From: Achromobacter spanius
GTDB taxonomy: Bacteria; Pseudomonadota; Gammaproteobacteria; Burkholderiales; Burkholderiaceae_B
Length of the DNA stretch: 64,000 bases
Reading direction: 5' to 3'
Assembly (NCBI RefSeq): GCF_003994415.1
Contig: NZ_CP034689.1
Coordinates: 4,154,001 to 4,218,000 of the forward strand
Part shown: in pieces, positions 8,755-16,218 of the stretch
Position numbering within the stretch: position 1 is the first letter of the stretch
How the letters are laid out: every line of letters starts with the position of its first letter
The notes under the pieces: model-generated
Databases searched by the model: none
Seen by the model: the letters and a program-made list of their open reading frames with translations, nothing else
What the model was told of the DNA's origin: nothing
Translations under genes and position numbers: made by a program

Positions 8755-8766
8755 TTAACATGCTAA
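8755..8766. promoter_or_regulatory. Probable HpaR operator 2 (hpaFG side)
   Basis: The 12-mer TTAACATGCTAA, in the context AATTAACATGCTAAC, lies 20 bp upstream of the hpaFG ATG. It shares the flanking AATTAACA with operator 1, with centres 108 bp apart. At this position binding would block transcription initiation or early elongation of the plus-strand operon. Confidence 0.65.
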
Positions 8767-8786
8767 CAATTTTGTTGGATGACTCC

Positions 8787-9839
8787 ATGCCCCATATCTG
8801 GATTGAGTATTCGGGCAATCTGGCCCTGGATACGCACGCACTGATGCGCACGGTGCAGGACGCCGCCGTTGGCGACGGCAGCCTGTTTCCCCTGGCCGGC
8901 GCGCGCACCCGCGCCCTGCGCGTGGACGACTGCCTGATCGTCGACGGCCACCCCGACAACGCCTTCGTCCATGTCGTGCTGCGCATCGGCCACGGGCGCA
9001 GCGACGCGCAAAAAGCGGCCTTGGGCGAACGCGTATTCAATGCGCTAAGCGCCGCGCTGGCGCCGCACATGGCCATGCGGCCGCTGGGTATTTCGATGCA
9101 GATCGAAGAGGCGGATCCAATACTGAACTATAAGCAGAACAACTACCGCGACTACCTGGCCGCGCGCACCGCGCAAGCCCACGCCGCCTTGGCCGCCCTG
9201 CCCCGCACCGTGGTCGGCGCCGCGCTCAATACGCGCCAGTCGCTGGACGCGCTGGGCGACAGCGTCAACGCGCCGCCCTACAAGGCGGCGCCCCGCGCGC
9301 CCGTGCTCTACATCAAACCGGCCAACACCTATGCACGCGACGGCGACACCATCGCCCTGCCCGTCGACGTGGATGACATCGAGGTGGGCGCCTGCCTGGG
9401 CGTGGTGTTCTCGCGCCGCGCCACGCGCTTAAGCGAAGCCCGTGCGCTGGATCATGTGGCGGGCTACCGCGTCGTGGCGGACTTGTCCGTGCCGCACGCC
9501 AGCTACTTCCGCCCCGCGCTCAAACAGAAATGCCGCGACGGTTTTTGCCCCATGAGCGACGCGCTGACGCCGGTCTCGGCCGTTTCGAACCCCGACGCGC
9601 TGGACATCGAAGTGTGCGTGAACGACGAGGTGGTGCAGCGCGCCAACACGGCTGATCTTATCCGCCCCGTGGCGCGGCTGATTGCCGACGTGACGCAGTT
9701 CATGAGCTTCGAAGCGGGCGACATGCTGCTGGTGGGCGCGCCCCACGACGCGCCGCGCGTGCGCGCCGGGCAACGCTACAACATCCGCATCGCGCAGGTG
9801 GGCACGCTGGGCAACACCCTGGCCGCGGCCGCACTCTGA
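8787..9839 (+). CDS. Fused 5-carboxymethyl-2-hydroxymuconate isomerase (HpaF) and HpaG N-terminal domain
   Basis: A 350-residue two-domain protein. Residues 1-125 are HpaF, a tautomerase-superfamily isomerase: MPHIWIEYSGNL provides the N-terminal Pro, and PILNYKQNN is the conserved C-terminal block. Residues 140-350 match the first half (G1) of HpaG, including GAALNTRQSLDA, YKAAPRAPVLYIKPANT and RPALKQKCRDGFCP. The fumarylacetoacetate-hydrolase metal ligand pattern ExE reads GAC here, so this half is probably structural. Start 8787 is required because the catalytic Pro must follow the initiator Met. HpaF is usually a separate protein of about 126 residues and HpaG a single G1-G2 chain. Here the chain break has moved. 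hpaG2 follows after 10 bp. Confidence 0.9.
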   Translation: MPHIWIEYSGNLALDTHALMRTVQDAAVGDGSLFPLAGARTRALRVDDCLIVDGHPDNAFVHVVLRIGHGRSDAQKAALGERVFNALSAALAPHMAMRPLGISMQIEEADPILNYKQNNYRDYLAARTAQAHAALAALPRTVVGAALNTRQSLDALGDSVNAPPYKAAPRAPVLYIKPANTYARDGDTIALPVDVDDIEVGACLGVVFSRRATRLSEARALDHVAGYRVVADLSVPHASYFRPALKQKCRDGFCPMSDALTPVSAVSNPDALDIEVCVNDEVVQRANTADLIRPVARLIADVTQFMSFEAGDMLLVGAPHDAPRVRAGQRYNIRIAQVGTLGNTLAAAAL

Positions 9840-9849
9840 GGAATCAGCC

Positions 9850-10620
9850 ATGAAACACGCCGCCATGAAACACGCACGCATCGCCTATGAAGGCGCCATC
9901 CACCGCGTCACCGAAGCGGACAGCGCGCCGAACCACGTCCTGCTGCCGGATGGACGCGTTCTGGCCGAAGACGCCGTCACCTGGCTGCCCCCCATCGAGC
10001 CGCGCACAACCTTCACGCTGGCCATCAACTACGCGGACCACGCCAAGGAACTCGCGTTCAAGGCGCCCGACGAACCGCTGGGTTTCTTGAAAGCCGCCAA
10101 CACCTTCGTCGGCCATCGCGCGCGCACGCTGCGCCCAGCCGACGTCGCGTTCATGCACTACGAATGCGAGTTGGCGGTGGTTATCGGCAAGACGGCGCAG
10201 CGGGTCCCGCGCGCTCACGCCTATGACTATGTGGCGGGCTACACCGTCGCCAACGACTACGCGTTGCGTGACTACCTGGAAAACTGGTATCGGCCAAACC
10301 TGCGCGTGAAAAGCCGCGACACCTGCACGCCGCTGGGGCCTTGGCTGGTGGATCGCGACGACGTGCCCGACCCCATGAACCTGAACCTGCGCACCACCGT
10401 CAACGGCGTTGAAACGCAGCGCGGCAACACGCGCGACATGGTGTTCGACGTGCCGGCGCTAATCGAATATTTCAGCAGCTTCATGACCTTGTCGCCCGGC
10501 GACCTGATCCTGACCGGCACGCCGGACGGCATCGTCAACGTCATGCCCGGCGACGAGGTCGTGACTGAAATCGAAGGAATCGGAAGGCTGGTCAATACCT
10601 TGGCCGCCTGCCCGACATAA
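9850..10620 (+). CDS. hpaG2: HpaG C-terminal half: homoprotocatechuate pathway isomerase/decarboxylase
   Basis: A 256-residue fumarylacetoacetate-hydrolase-fold enzyme equivalent to the catalytic second half of HpaG, which decarboxylates 5-oxo-pent-3-ene-1,2,5-tricarboxylate and isomerises the product. Metal ligands are seen as E-x-E in HYECELAVVIG and Asp in NDYALRDYLENWYRPNLR; LILTGTPDG is the family motif. TGAGGA precedes the first ATG (9850) by a suitable distance; a second in-frame ATG is at 9865. It probably acts with the G1 domain carried by the preceding gene. Confidence 0.95.
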   Translation: MKHAAMKHARIAYEGAIHRVTEADSAPNHVLLPDGRVLAEDAVTWLPPIEPRTTFTLAINYADHAKELAFKAPDEPLGFLKAANTFVGHRARTLRPADVAFMHYECELAVVIGKTAQRVPRAHAYDYVAGYTVANDYALRDYLENWYRPNLRVKSRDTCTPLGPWLVDRDDVPDPMNLNLRTTVNGVETQRGNTRDMVFDVPALIEYFSSFMTLSPGDLILTGTPDGIVNVMPGDEVVTEIEGIGRLVNTLAACPT

Positions 10621-10640
10621 CACTCACTTCCGGACTCTCC

Positions 10641-11444
10641 ATGCTAGACACCCAAACCGTACGCGCCATTGCCGCGCGCCTGCACGAGGCCGAGCGCACG
10701 CGCACGCAAATCCGCCAGATATCGCTAGACCACCCCGACATCGACATCGCCGACGCCTACGCCATCCAGCGCGCCTGGATGGACATCAAGCTGGCGGCGG
10801 GCCGCGTCAAGCGCGGCCACAAGATCGGCCTGACCTCGCGCGCCATGCAGCAGTCATCGCAGATCGACGAGCCCGATTTCGGCATGCTGCTGGACGACAT
10901 GTTCTTTGAAGACGGCGGCGCCATTCCGGCCGGCCGCTTCATCCTGCCGCGCCTGGAAGTCGAGCTGGCCTTCGTGCTGGGCAAGCGGCTGCAAGGCCCG
11001 AACGTGACGCTGTTCCAGGTGTATGACGCCGTTGACTACGTGATCCCCGCGCTGGAAATCATCGATGCGCGCTCGCACGGCATCGACCCCGACACCCAGC
11101 GGCCGCGCAAGGTGTTCGACACCATTGCCGACAACGCCGCGAACGCCGGCGTGGTGCTGGGCGGGCGCCCGGTGAAGATGGGCGATATCGACCTGCGCTG
11201 GGCCGGCGCGATCCTGTCGCGCAACGCCGTCATCGAAGAAACCGGCGTGGCCGCGGGCGTCTTGAATCACCCGGCCAATGGCGTAGTATGGCTGGCTAAC
11301 AAGCTGGCCGCCCACGACGTGGCGCTTGAGGCGGGCGAGATCATTCTGTCGGGCTCGTTCACCCGCCCCGTGGCCGCCCGGCCGGGCGACACCTTCCACG
11401 TCGATTACGGCGTGCTGGGTTCCGTCAACTGTCATTTCAACTAA
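10641..11444 (+). CDS. hpaH: 2-oxo-hept-4-ene-1,7-dioate hydratase
   Basis: A 267-residue hydratase of the HpaH/MhpD family that adds water to 2-oxohept-4-enedioate. Family blocks include KRGHKIGLTSRAMQ, EPDFGMLLDDMFF, LPRLEVELAFVLGK (metal-ligand ExE), EIIDARSHGIDPD and NAANAGVVLGGRP. The length is that of E. coli HpaH. It lies between hpaG2 (20 bp) and hpaI (15 bp) in one operon. Confidence 0.96.
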   Translation: MLDTQTVRAIAARLHEAERTRTQIRQISLDHPDIDIADAYAIQRAWMDIKLAAGRVKRGHKIGLTSRAMQQSSQIDEPDFGMLLDDMFFEDGGAIPAGRFILPRLEVELAFVLGKRLQGPNVTLFQVYDAVDYVIPALEIIDARSHGIDPDTQRPRKVFDTIADNAANAGVVLGGRPVKMGDIDLRWAGAILSRNAVIEETGVAAGVLNHPANGVVWLANKLAAHDVALEAGEIILSGSFTRPVAARPGDTFHVDYGVLGSVNCHFN

Positions 11445-11459
11445 CACGGCACGCCGTCC

Positions 11460-12260
11460 ATGGACATCCTGACCAATACCTTCAAGCAAGCCTTGCGCAA
11501 CCGCGAGCCCCAGATCGGACTGTGGGCCGGACTGGCCAGCGCCTATACCTCTGAAATCATTGCGGGCGCCGGCTTCGACTGGCTGCTGATCGACGGCGAA
11601 CATGCGCCGAACACCTTGCAGACCACGCTGTCGCAACTGCAATCGGTGGCGGCCTACCCGGTGGCGCCCGTGGTGCGGCCGGCCTGGAATGACCCGGTGC
11701 AGATCAAGCAGATTCTCGACACGGGCGCGCAAACCTTGCTGGTGCCCATGATCCAGTCGGCCGAGGAAGCCGCCGCCGCCGTGGCCGCGGTGCGCTACCC
11801 GCCCGCCGGCATCCGTGGCGTGGGCAGCGCGCTGGCGCGGTCATCACGCTGGAACCGCATCCCCAACTACCTGGAACGCGCCAACGACCAGATGTGCGTG
11901 CTGGTGCAGATTGAAACGCCGGCCGGCATCGACGCACTGGACGACATCCTGGCCGTGGACGGCGTGGACGGCGCGTTCATCGGCCCGGCCGACCTGTCGG
12001 CGGGCATGGGTTATCTGGGGCAACCGGACCACCCCGAAGTGCTGGCCACCATCGACCAGGCCGTCGCCCGCATCGTGCGTTCGGGCAAGGCCGCCGGCAT
12101 CTTGCATAGCGGCGTGGCGCAGGCCAAGCACTACCTGTCGCTGGGCGCAACGTTCGTGGCGGTCGGCGTGGACGCCGTGCTGCTGGCGCGCGCGGCAGAA
12201 AAGCTGGCGGGAGAATTCAAGGACGTGAAGAGCGTCGCGGCAGGCACGGGGCCGTACTAA
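11460..12260 (+). CDS. hpaI: 4-hydroxy-2-oxoheptanedioate aldolase
   Basis: A 266-residue class II (metal-dependent) aldolase of the HpcH/HpaI family. It splits 4-hydroxy-2-oxoheptanedioate into pyruvate and succinate semialdehyde, the last dedicated step. The sequence shows QIGLWAGLASAYTSEI, DWLLIDGEHAPN with the catalytic His/Glu, metal-site Glu in LVQIETPAGIDALD and FIGPADLSAGMG. It ends the plus-strand hpa operon and is followed by 13-bp repeats and a terminator. Confidence 0.97.
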   Translation: MDILTNTFKQALRNREPQIGLWAGLASAYTSEIIAGAGFDWLLIDGEHAPNTLQTTLSQLQSVAAYPVAPVVRPAWNDPVQIKQILDTGAQTLLVPMIQSAEEAAAAVAAVRYPPAGIRGVGSALARSSRWNRIPNYLERANDQMCVLVQIETPAGIDALDDILAVDGVDGAFIGPADLSAGMGYLGQPDHPEVLATIDQAVARIVRSGKAAGILHSGVAQAKHYLSLGATFVAVGVDAVLLARAAEKLAGEFKDVKSVAAGTGPY

Positions 12261-12296
12261 GGAAAATAACTAAGGAAAACAACCAAGGAAAATAAC
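12258..12296. repeat. Three tandem 13-bp repeats after hpaI
   Basis: Units TAAGGAAAATAAC, TAAGGAAAACAAC and CAAGGAAAATAAC lie end to end at 12258-12270, 12271-12283 and 12284-12296, beginning with the hpaI stop codon. A partial fourth unit (CAAGGCAAAA) runs into the terminator. The A-rich, AAGGA-containing unit is unusual in this GC-rich context. Confidence 0.85.
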
Positions 12297-12301
12297 CAAG
12301 G

Positions 12302-12345
12302 CAAAAAAATGGCGCACCGTCAAAACGTGCGCCATTTTGTTTTCG
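12302..12345. terminator. Bidirectional intrinsic terminator
   Basis: A 9-bp perfect stem (ATGGCGCAC at 12309-12317, pairing with 12327-12335) is flanked by an A-run on the left and TTTTGTTTT on the right. It separates hpaI from the convergent SDR gene. Confidence 0.9.
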
Positions 12346-12356
12346 TCCCCCTGCAA

Positions 12357-13076
12357 TCAGGAACGTCCGCCCAGGCTGCCGCCGCCGTCCACGCCCAGCA
12401 CTTGGCCGGTGATGAAGCCGGCATCGTCCGACAACAGGAAGGCAATGGCGGCCGCCACCTCGGCCGGCGTGCCCAAGCGCTTCATGGGCACCGAAGCCAG
12501 CGCGCGCTTTTCACCTTCGCTGCCGGCCGGGCGGGTGGCGCGGAACATTTCCGTTTCGATGGGACCCGGGGCCACCGCGTTGGCGGTGACGCCGTATTCC
12601 GCCAGCTCAAGCGCCCAGGTGCGGGTACAGCCCACCAGCGCATTCTTGGCTGCCGAATAGGCCGTGCGGTCCAGGCCGCCGTAGATGGCGCGGCTGACCA
12701 CGTTCACGATGCGGCCGGCGCGGCGCACCTTCATCGATTCGATAAAGGCCTGCGTCACCTGCACAGCCACGCGCACATTCAGGTCCAGCACGTTGTACAA
12801 CGTGGCCAGGTCGATTTCGCCTAGCGGCTGGGGCGATGCGATGCCCACATTGTTGACCACCGCGTCCACGGGAAACTTGTCGCGGATTTCTCGCAAGACC
12901 TCTTCGGTGCGGCCGGCATCGGCCAGGTCACAGGGGTAGAGGTAGCCGGGAAAATCCACGTCGCTGGTATTGCGCGCAATGCCAACCACATGACAGCCCA
13001 TGTCGGACAGCCGCTGCGTGAGCGCCCAGCCGATGCCCTTGGTGGCGCCCGTTATGAGCACGCATTTATCCTTCAT
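12357..13076 (-). CDS. SDR-family oxidoreductase
   Basis: A 239-residue classical short-chain dehydrogenase/reductase. The nucleotide-binding motif is LITGATKGIGWAL, NNVGIA replaces the common NNAG, and the catalytic Ser/Tyr/Lys are in VVSRAIYGGLDRTAYSAAKNA. The tail VLGVDGGGSLGG is FabG-like. No lipid-synthesis genes are beside it, so the substrate is unknown. It is separated from alr by about 175 bp in which I see no gene. Confidence 0.93.
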   Translation of the reverse strand: MKDKCVLITGATKGIGWALTQRLSDMGCHVVGIARNTSDVDFPGYLYPCDLADAGRTEEVLREIRDKFPVDAVVNNVGIASPQPLGEIDLATLYNVLDLNVRVAVQVTQAFIESMKVRRAGRIVNVVSRAIYGGLDRTAYSAAKNALVGCTRTWALELAEYGVTANAVAPGPIETEMFRATRPAGSEGEKRALASVPMKRLGTPAEVAAAIAFLLSDDAGFITGQVLGVDGGGSLGGRS

Positions 13077-13251
13077 GGATTGAAACCTCGTAGTCAGATT
13101 GCTCGGTCAAAAACGGGCGCGTGGGCGCCCGGTGTTCCAAGTAGACACCATCCTGAGATGGCTGTCTTGTAAATTGCGTAGCAATTCTTGCGCACCGGAC
13201 ACCCGCCGAAAAAGGCTCGCGAGTGGCTCGCACAAGGCACAAAGGCGGTCT

Positions 13252-14379
13252 TCAGGCGTCGCGGCTGACCGGCACGCGCGGCGCCAGCGCGCACAGCAAT
13301 TCATAGCCGATGGTGCCCGCGGCCTGGGCCACTTCGTCCACCGAGGGGCCGTCTTCGCCCCACAGCACGACCGGCGCGCCGACACCGGCGGCGGGAATCG
13401 GGTCCAGGTCAACGATCAGCATGTCCATCGACACGCGGCCAACCAGTTGGGTGCGAATGCCGGCCACGACGACAGGCGTGCCGGTGGTGGCGTGGCGCGG
13501 GTAGCCGTCGGCGTAGCCGCAGGCCACGACGCCCACGCGCATGGCGCGTTCAGCGCGGAAGATGGCGCCATAGCCCACCGAATCACCCGCCTTGAGTTCT
13601 TGCACGGCGATGATTTCGGAACTGAGCGTCATGGCGGGACGCAGGCCGAACGAGGTAGCTTCGGCGTCAGCAAAAGGCGAGGCGCCGTACAGGCAAATGC
13701 CGGGGCGCACCCAATGCGTTTGCGTGGGCGAGCCCACCGCGACGTCGGCAAAACGCAGCGTGGCGGCCGAGTTGCAGACGCTGATCGCGCCCGGCATCTT
13801 ATGCGTCACCGAATTAAACAGCGCCAATTGCTCGCTAACGCCCTGGGGGCCGTCCGCGCAGGCGAAGTGGGTCATCTTGCCCACCGACCCCAGCGTGCCT
13901 TGCTGTTGCAGCATCAACGCGCGTTCAAACGCGGCGGGGTAGGAAGCCGGGCTGAAGCCCAACCGGTTCATGCCGCTGTTGAGCTTGACCATGACGTCCA
14001 CGCGCCGCGTGAAGCGGGCACGCGCCAGCATGTCCAGCTGTTCACGGTTATGCACCGTGGTGCTCAGGTGGTAGCGGTCGATCAGGTCCAGGTCGGCGGG
14101 TTTGAAAAACCCTTCCAGCAGCAGGATCGGACCGCCCCAGCCCGCCTCGCGGCAACGCACGGCTTCGTCCAGGTCCAGCATGGCCAGCCCCTGCGCCTTG
14201 GAAAATCCGGTCACGGCCTGCTCGATGCCGTGGCCGTAGGCGTTAGCCTTGATGACGGCCCAGATGGAAGGCGCCAGCCCGGAGGCGGCCTGGGCCGTCT
14301 GTTCAAGGTGGTGGTGCACGGTGGCAAGATTGTGCGCAAGCGCGGAAACGGAAACGGTGGCGGATATGGGGCGCGGCAT
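13252..14379 (-). CDS. alr: Alanine racemase
   Basis: A 375-residue PLP-dependent fold-type III racemase that makes D-alanine for peptidoglycan. The PLP lysine is K44 in AVIKANAYGHG, and the second catalytic base region is DSVGYGAIFRAERAMRVG with ACGYADGYPRH following. LVGRVSMDMLIVDL is a further family block. Full length, cytoplasmic, with no signal peptide, which fits the metabolic Alr rather than the periplasmic broad-spectrum racemases. It diverges from hpnC. Confidence 0.96.
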   Translation of the reverse strand: MPRPISATVSVSALAHNLATVHHHLEQTAQAASGLAPSIWAVIKANAYGHGIEQAVTGFSKAQGLAMLDLDEAVRCREAGWGGPILLLEGFFKPADLDLIDRYHLSTTVHNREQLDMLARARFTRRVDVMVKLNSGMNRLGFSPASYPAAFERALMLQQQGTLGSVGKMTHFACADGPQGVSEQLALFNSVTHKMPGAISVCNSAATLRFADVAVGSPTQTHWVRPGICLYGASPFADAEATSFGLRPAMTLSSEIIAVQELKAGDSVGYGAIFRAERAMRVGVVACGYADGYPRHATTGTPVVVAGIRTQLVGRVSMDMLIVDLDPIPAAGVGAPVVLWGEDGPSVDEVAQAAGTIGYELLCALAPRVPVSRDA

Positions 14380-14507
14380 GGTGTGAGATCCTGTGGCGCT
14401 TAAGTCTAACTGATCACCGCTGGCATCGGCGCGGCATCCTGCGCCAAAAGCCGACTACTCTAAAATGGTGCGAACCCGCTCCGGGGCCGCCCTCTGCACC
14501 ACGACCC

Positions 14508-15338
14508 ATGTCCATCGATCACTACGAGAACTTTCCCGTCGCCTCGCTGCTGTTGCCGCGCCGGATGCGCGGCGCCGTGACCGATATCTACCGCTTCGCC
14601 CGCGCCGCGGACGATATCGCCGACGAAGGCAGCGCCACCGACGACGAACGCCTGGCGCAGTTGGCGGCCTATCGCACCGAGCTGCACCGCATTGGCGCCG
14701 AACCCAACCACACCCCCCCGCCCGGGCTGCCGCCGCTGGCCGACATTTTCACGCCGCTGGCCCGCACCATCGCCCGGCATCAACTGCCCATCACCCCGTT
14801 CTACGACCTGCTGTCCGCCTTCGAGCAGGACATCACCGTCAAGCGCTACGAAGACTACGCCACGCTGGCCGACTACTGCACCCGTTCGGCCAACCCGGTC
14901 GGCCGCCTGATGCTGCACCTGTTCGACGCTTCCAGCCCGCAAGACGTGGCCGAAAGCGACGCCATCTGCACCGGTTTGCAACTGGTGAATTTCTGGCAGG
15001 ATGTGCGGGTGGACTGGCACAAGCAGCGCGTCTACCTGCCCCAGGAAGACCTGCGCCGCCACGGCGTCACCGAAGAAGACCTGGCCGCCTGCCGCCTGAC
15101 CCCGCAATGGCGCGAACTGATGGCCTTCCAGGTGGAACGCACGCGAGCACTGCTACACTTCGGCGCTCCGCTGGCGCGCCGCCTGCCCGGCCGCATTGGC
15201 CTGGAACTGCGCCTGGTGGTGCAAGGCGGGCTGCGCGTGCTGGAGCGTATCGAGGCAAGCAGCTACGATGTATTCATGAACCGCCCCGAATTGGGCGCCA
15301 AAGACTGGGCCATCATGCTGTGGCGCTCTATCAAGTAA
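14508..15338 (+). CDS. hpnC: Hydroxysqualene synthase HpnC (hopanoid synthesis)
   Basis: A 276-residue squalene/phytoene-synthase-fold enzyme. The first Asp-rich motif is RAADDIADEGSATDDER and the second is NFWQDVRVDWHKQRVYLP, positioned as in the HpnC family. HpnC converts presqualene diphosphate to hydroxysqualene. It starts a compact hpnC-hpnD-hpnE operon (16 bp to hpnD). The ATG at 14508 fits the family N-terminus HYENFPVASLLLP. Confidence 0.95.
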   Translation: MSIDHYENFPVASLLLPRRMRGAVTDIYRFARAADDIADEGSATDDERLAQLAAYRTELHRIGAEPNHTPPPGLPPLADIFTPLARTIARHQLPITPFYDLLSAFEQDITVKRYEDYATLADYCTRSANPVGRLMLHLFDASSPQDVAESDAICTGLQLVNFWQDVRVDWHKQRVYLPQEDLRRHGVTEEDLAACRLTPQWRELMAFQVERTRALLHFGAPLARRLPGRIGLELRLVVQGGLRVLERIEASSYDVFMNRPELGAKDWAIMLWRSIK

Positions 15339-15354
15339 CAGGCCCTGCCTATCT

Positions 15355-16218
15355 ATGACCCCTGACGAATACTGCCAGGAGAAAGCCGCCAAAAGCGGTT
15401 CCAGCTTCTACTACTCATTCCTGTTTTTGCCGCCCGAACGCCGCCGCGCGATCACGGCGCTTTACGCCTACTGCCGCGAGGTGGACGACGTGGTCGATGA
15501 ATGCACCGACCCGTCGCTGGCCCGCATCAAGCTGGCCTGGTGGCGCACGCAGGTCGACCAGATGTACGACGGCAAGCCCGACCATCCGGTAACGCGCGCG
15601 CTGCAACCGCACCTGGAAAGCTGTTCGATCACCCGCGAGCGCCTGCTGGCCGTGGTGGACGGCATGGAAATGGACCTGGACCAGACGCGTTACCTGGACT
15701 GGCCCGGCCTGCGCAAATACTGCTGGCATGCGGCCGGCGTGGTGGGCGAACTATCCGCCGGCGTGTTCGGCTATAGCGATCCCAAGACGCTGGTCTATGC
15801 CGAAAAGCTGGGACTGGCATTCCAGATGACCAACATCATCCGCGACGTTGGCGACGATGCGCGCCGTGGCCGCATCTATATTCCGGTCAACGACATGCAG
15901 CAGTTCGAGGTCAAGGCGTCGGACATCCTGAATGGCGAATACTCCGACCGTTTCAGCGCCTTGATGAAATTCCAGGCCGACCGCGCCCGCGAACTGTATC
16001 GCGAAGCCATGAGCAATCTGCCCGAGGTGGATCGCCGTTCGCAACGCCCAGGCCTGATGATGGCGGCCATCTACCACGCGCTGCTCGATGAAATTGAACA
16101 AGACAACTGGCAGGTGCTGCACCAGCGCATCTCGCTGACGCCACTGCGCAAGCTGTGGCTGGCCTGGAAAACGTGGGTGGGCGGCGGACGCGGACTGGTC
16201 CGCCGGTTGGCGCGGTGA
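15355..16218 (+). CDS. hpnD: Presqualene diphosphate synthase HpnD
   Basis: A 287-residue prenyltransferase condensing two farnesyl diphosphates to presqualene diphosphate. The substrate/Mg motifs are REVDDVVDECTD and IIRDVGDDARRGRIYIP. SSFYYSFLFLPPERRRAI is the typical N-terminal block. The stop codon overlaps the GTG start of hpnE (GTGA), which indicates translational coupling. Confidence 0.96.
   Translation: MTPDEYCQEKAAKSGSSFYYSFLFLPPERRRAITALYAYCREVDDVVDECTDPSLARIKLAWWRTQVDQMYDGKPDHPVTRALQPHLESCSITRERLLAVVDGMEMDLDQTRYLDWPGLRKYCWHAAGVVGELSAGVFGYSDPKTLVYAEKLGLAFQMTNIIRDVGDDARRGRIYIPVNDMQQFEVKASDILNGEYSDRFSALMKFQADRARELYREAMSNLPEVDRRSQRPGLMMAAIYHALLDEIEQDNWQVLHQRISLTPLRKLWLAWKTWVGGGRGLVRRLAR

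Noticed and set aside
9850..9864. Duplicated start MKHAAMKHA of hpaG2 as a sign of error
   Set aside because: Both ATGs are in frame and the first has a good Shine-Dalgarno sequence; it is only a local repeat.
13077..13251. Small gene between the SDR gene and alr
   Set aside because: The only open reading (66 residues) has no signal, motif or ribosome site; the stretch appears noncoding.
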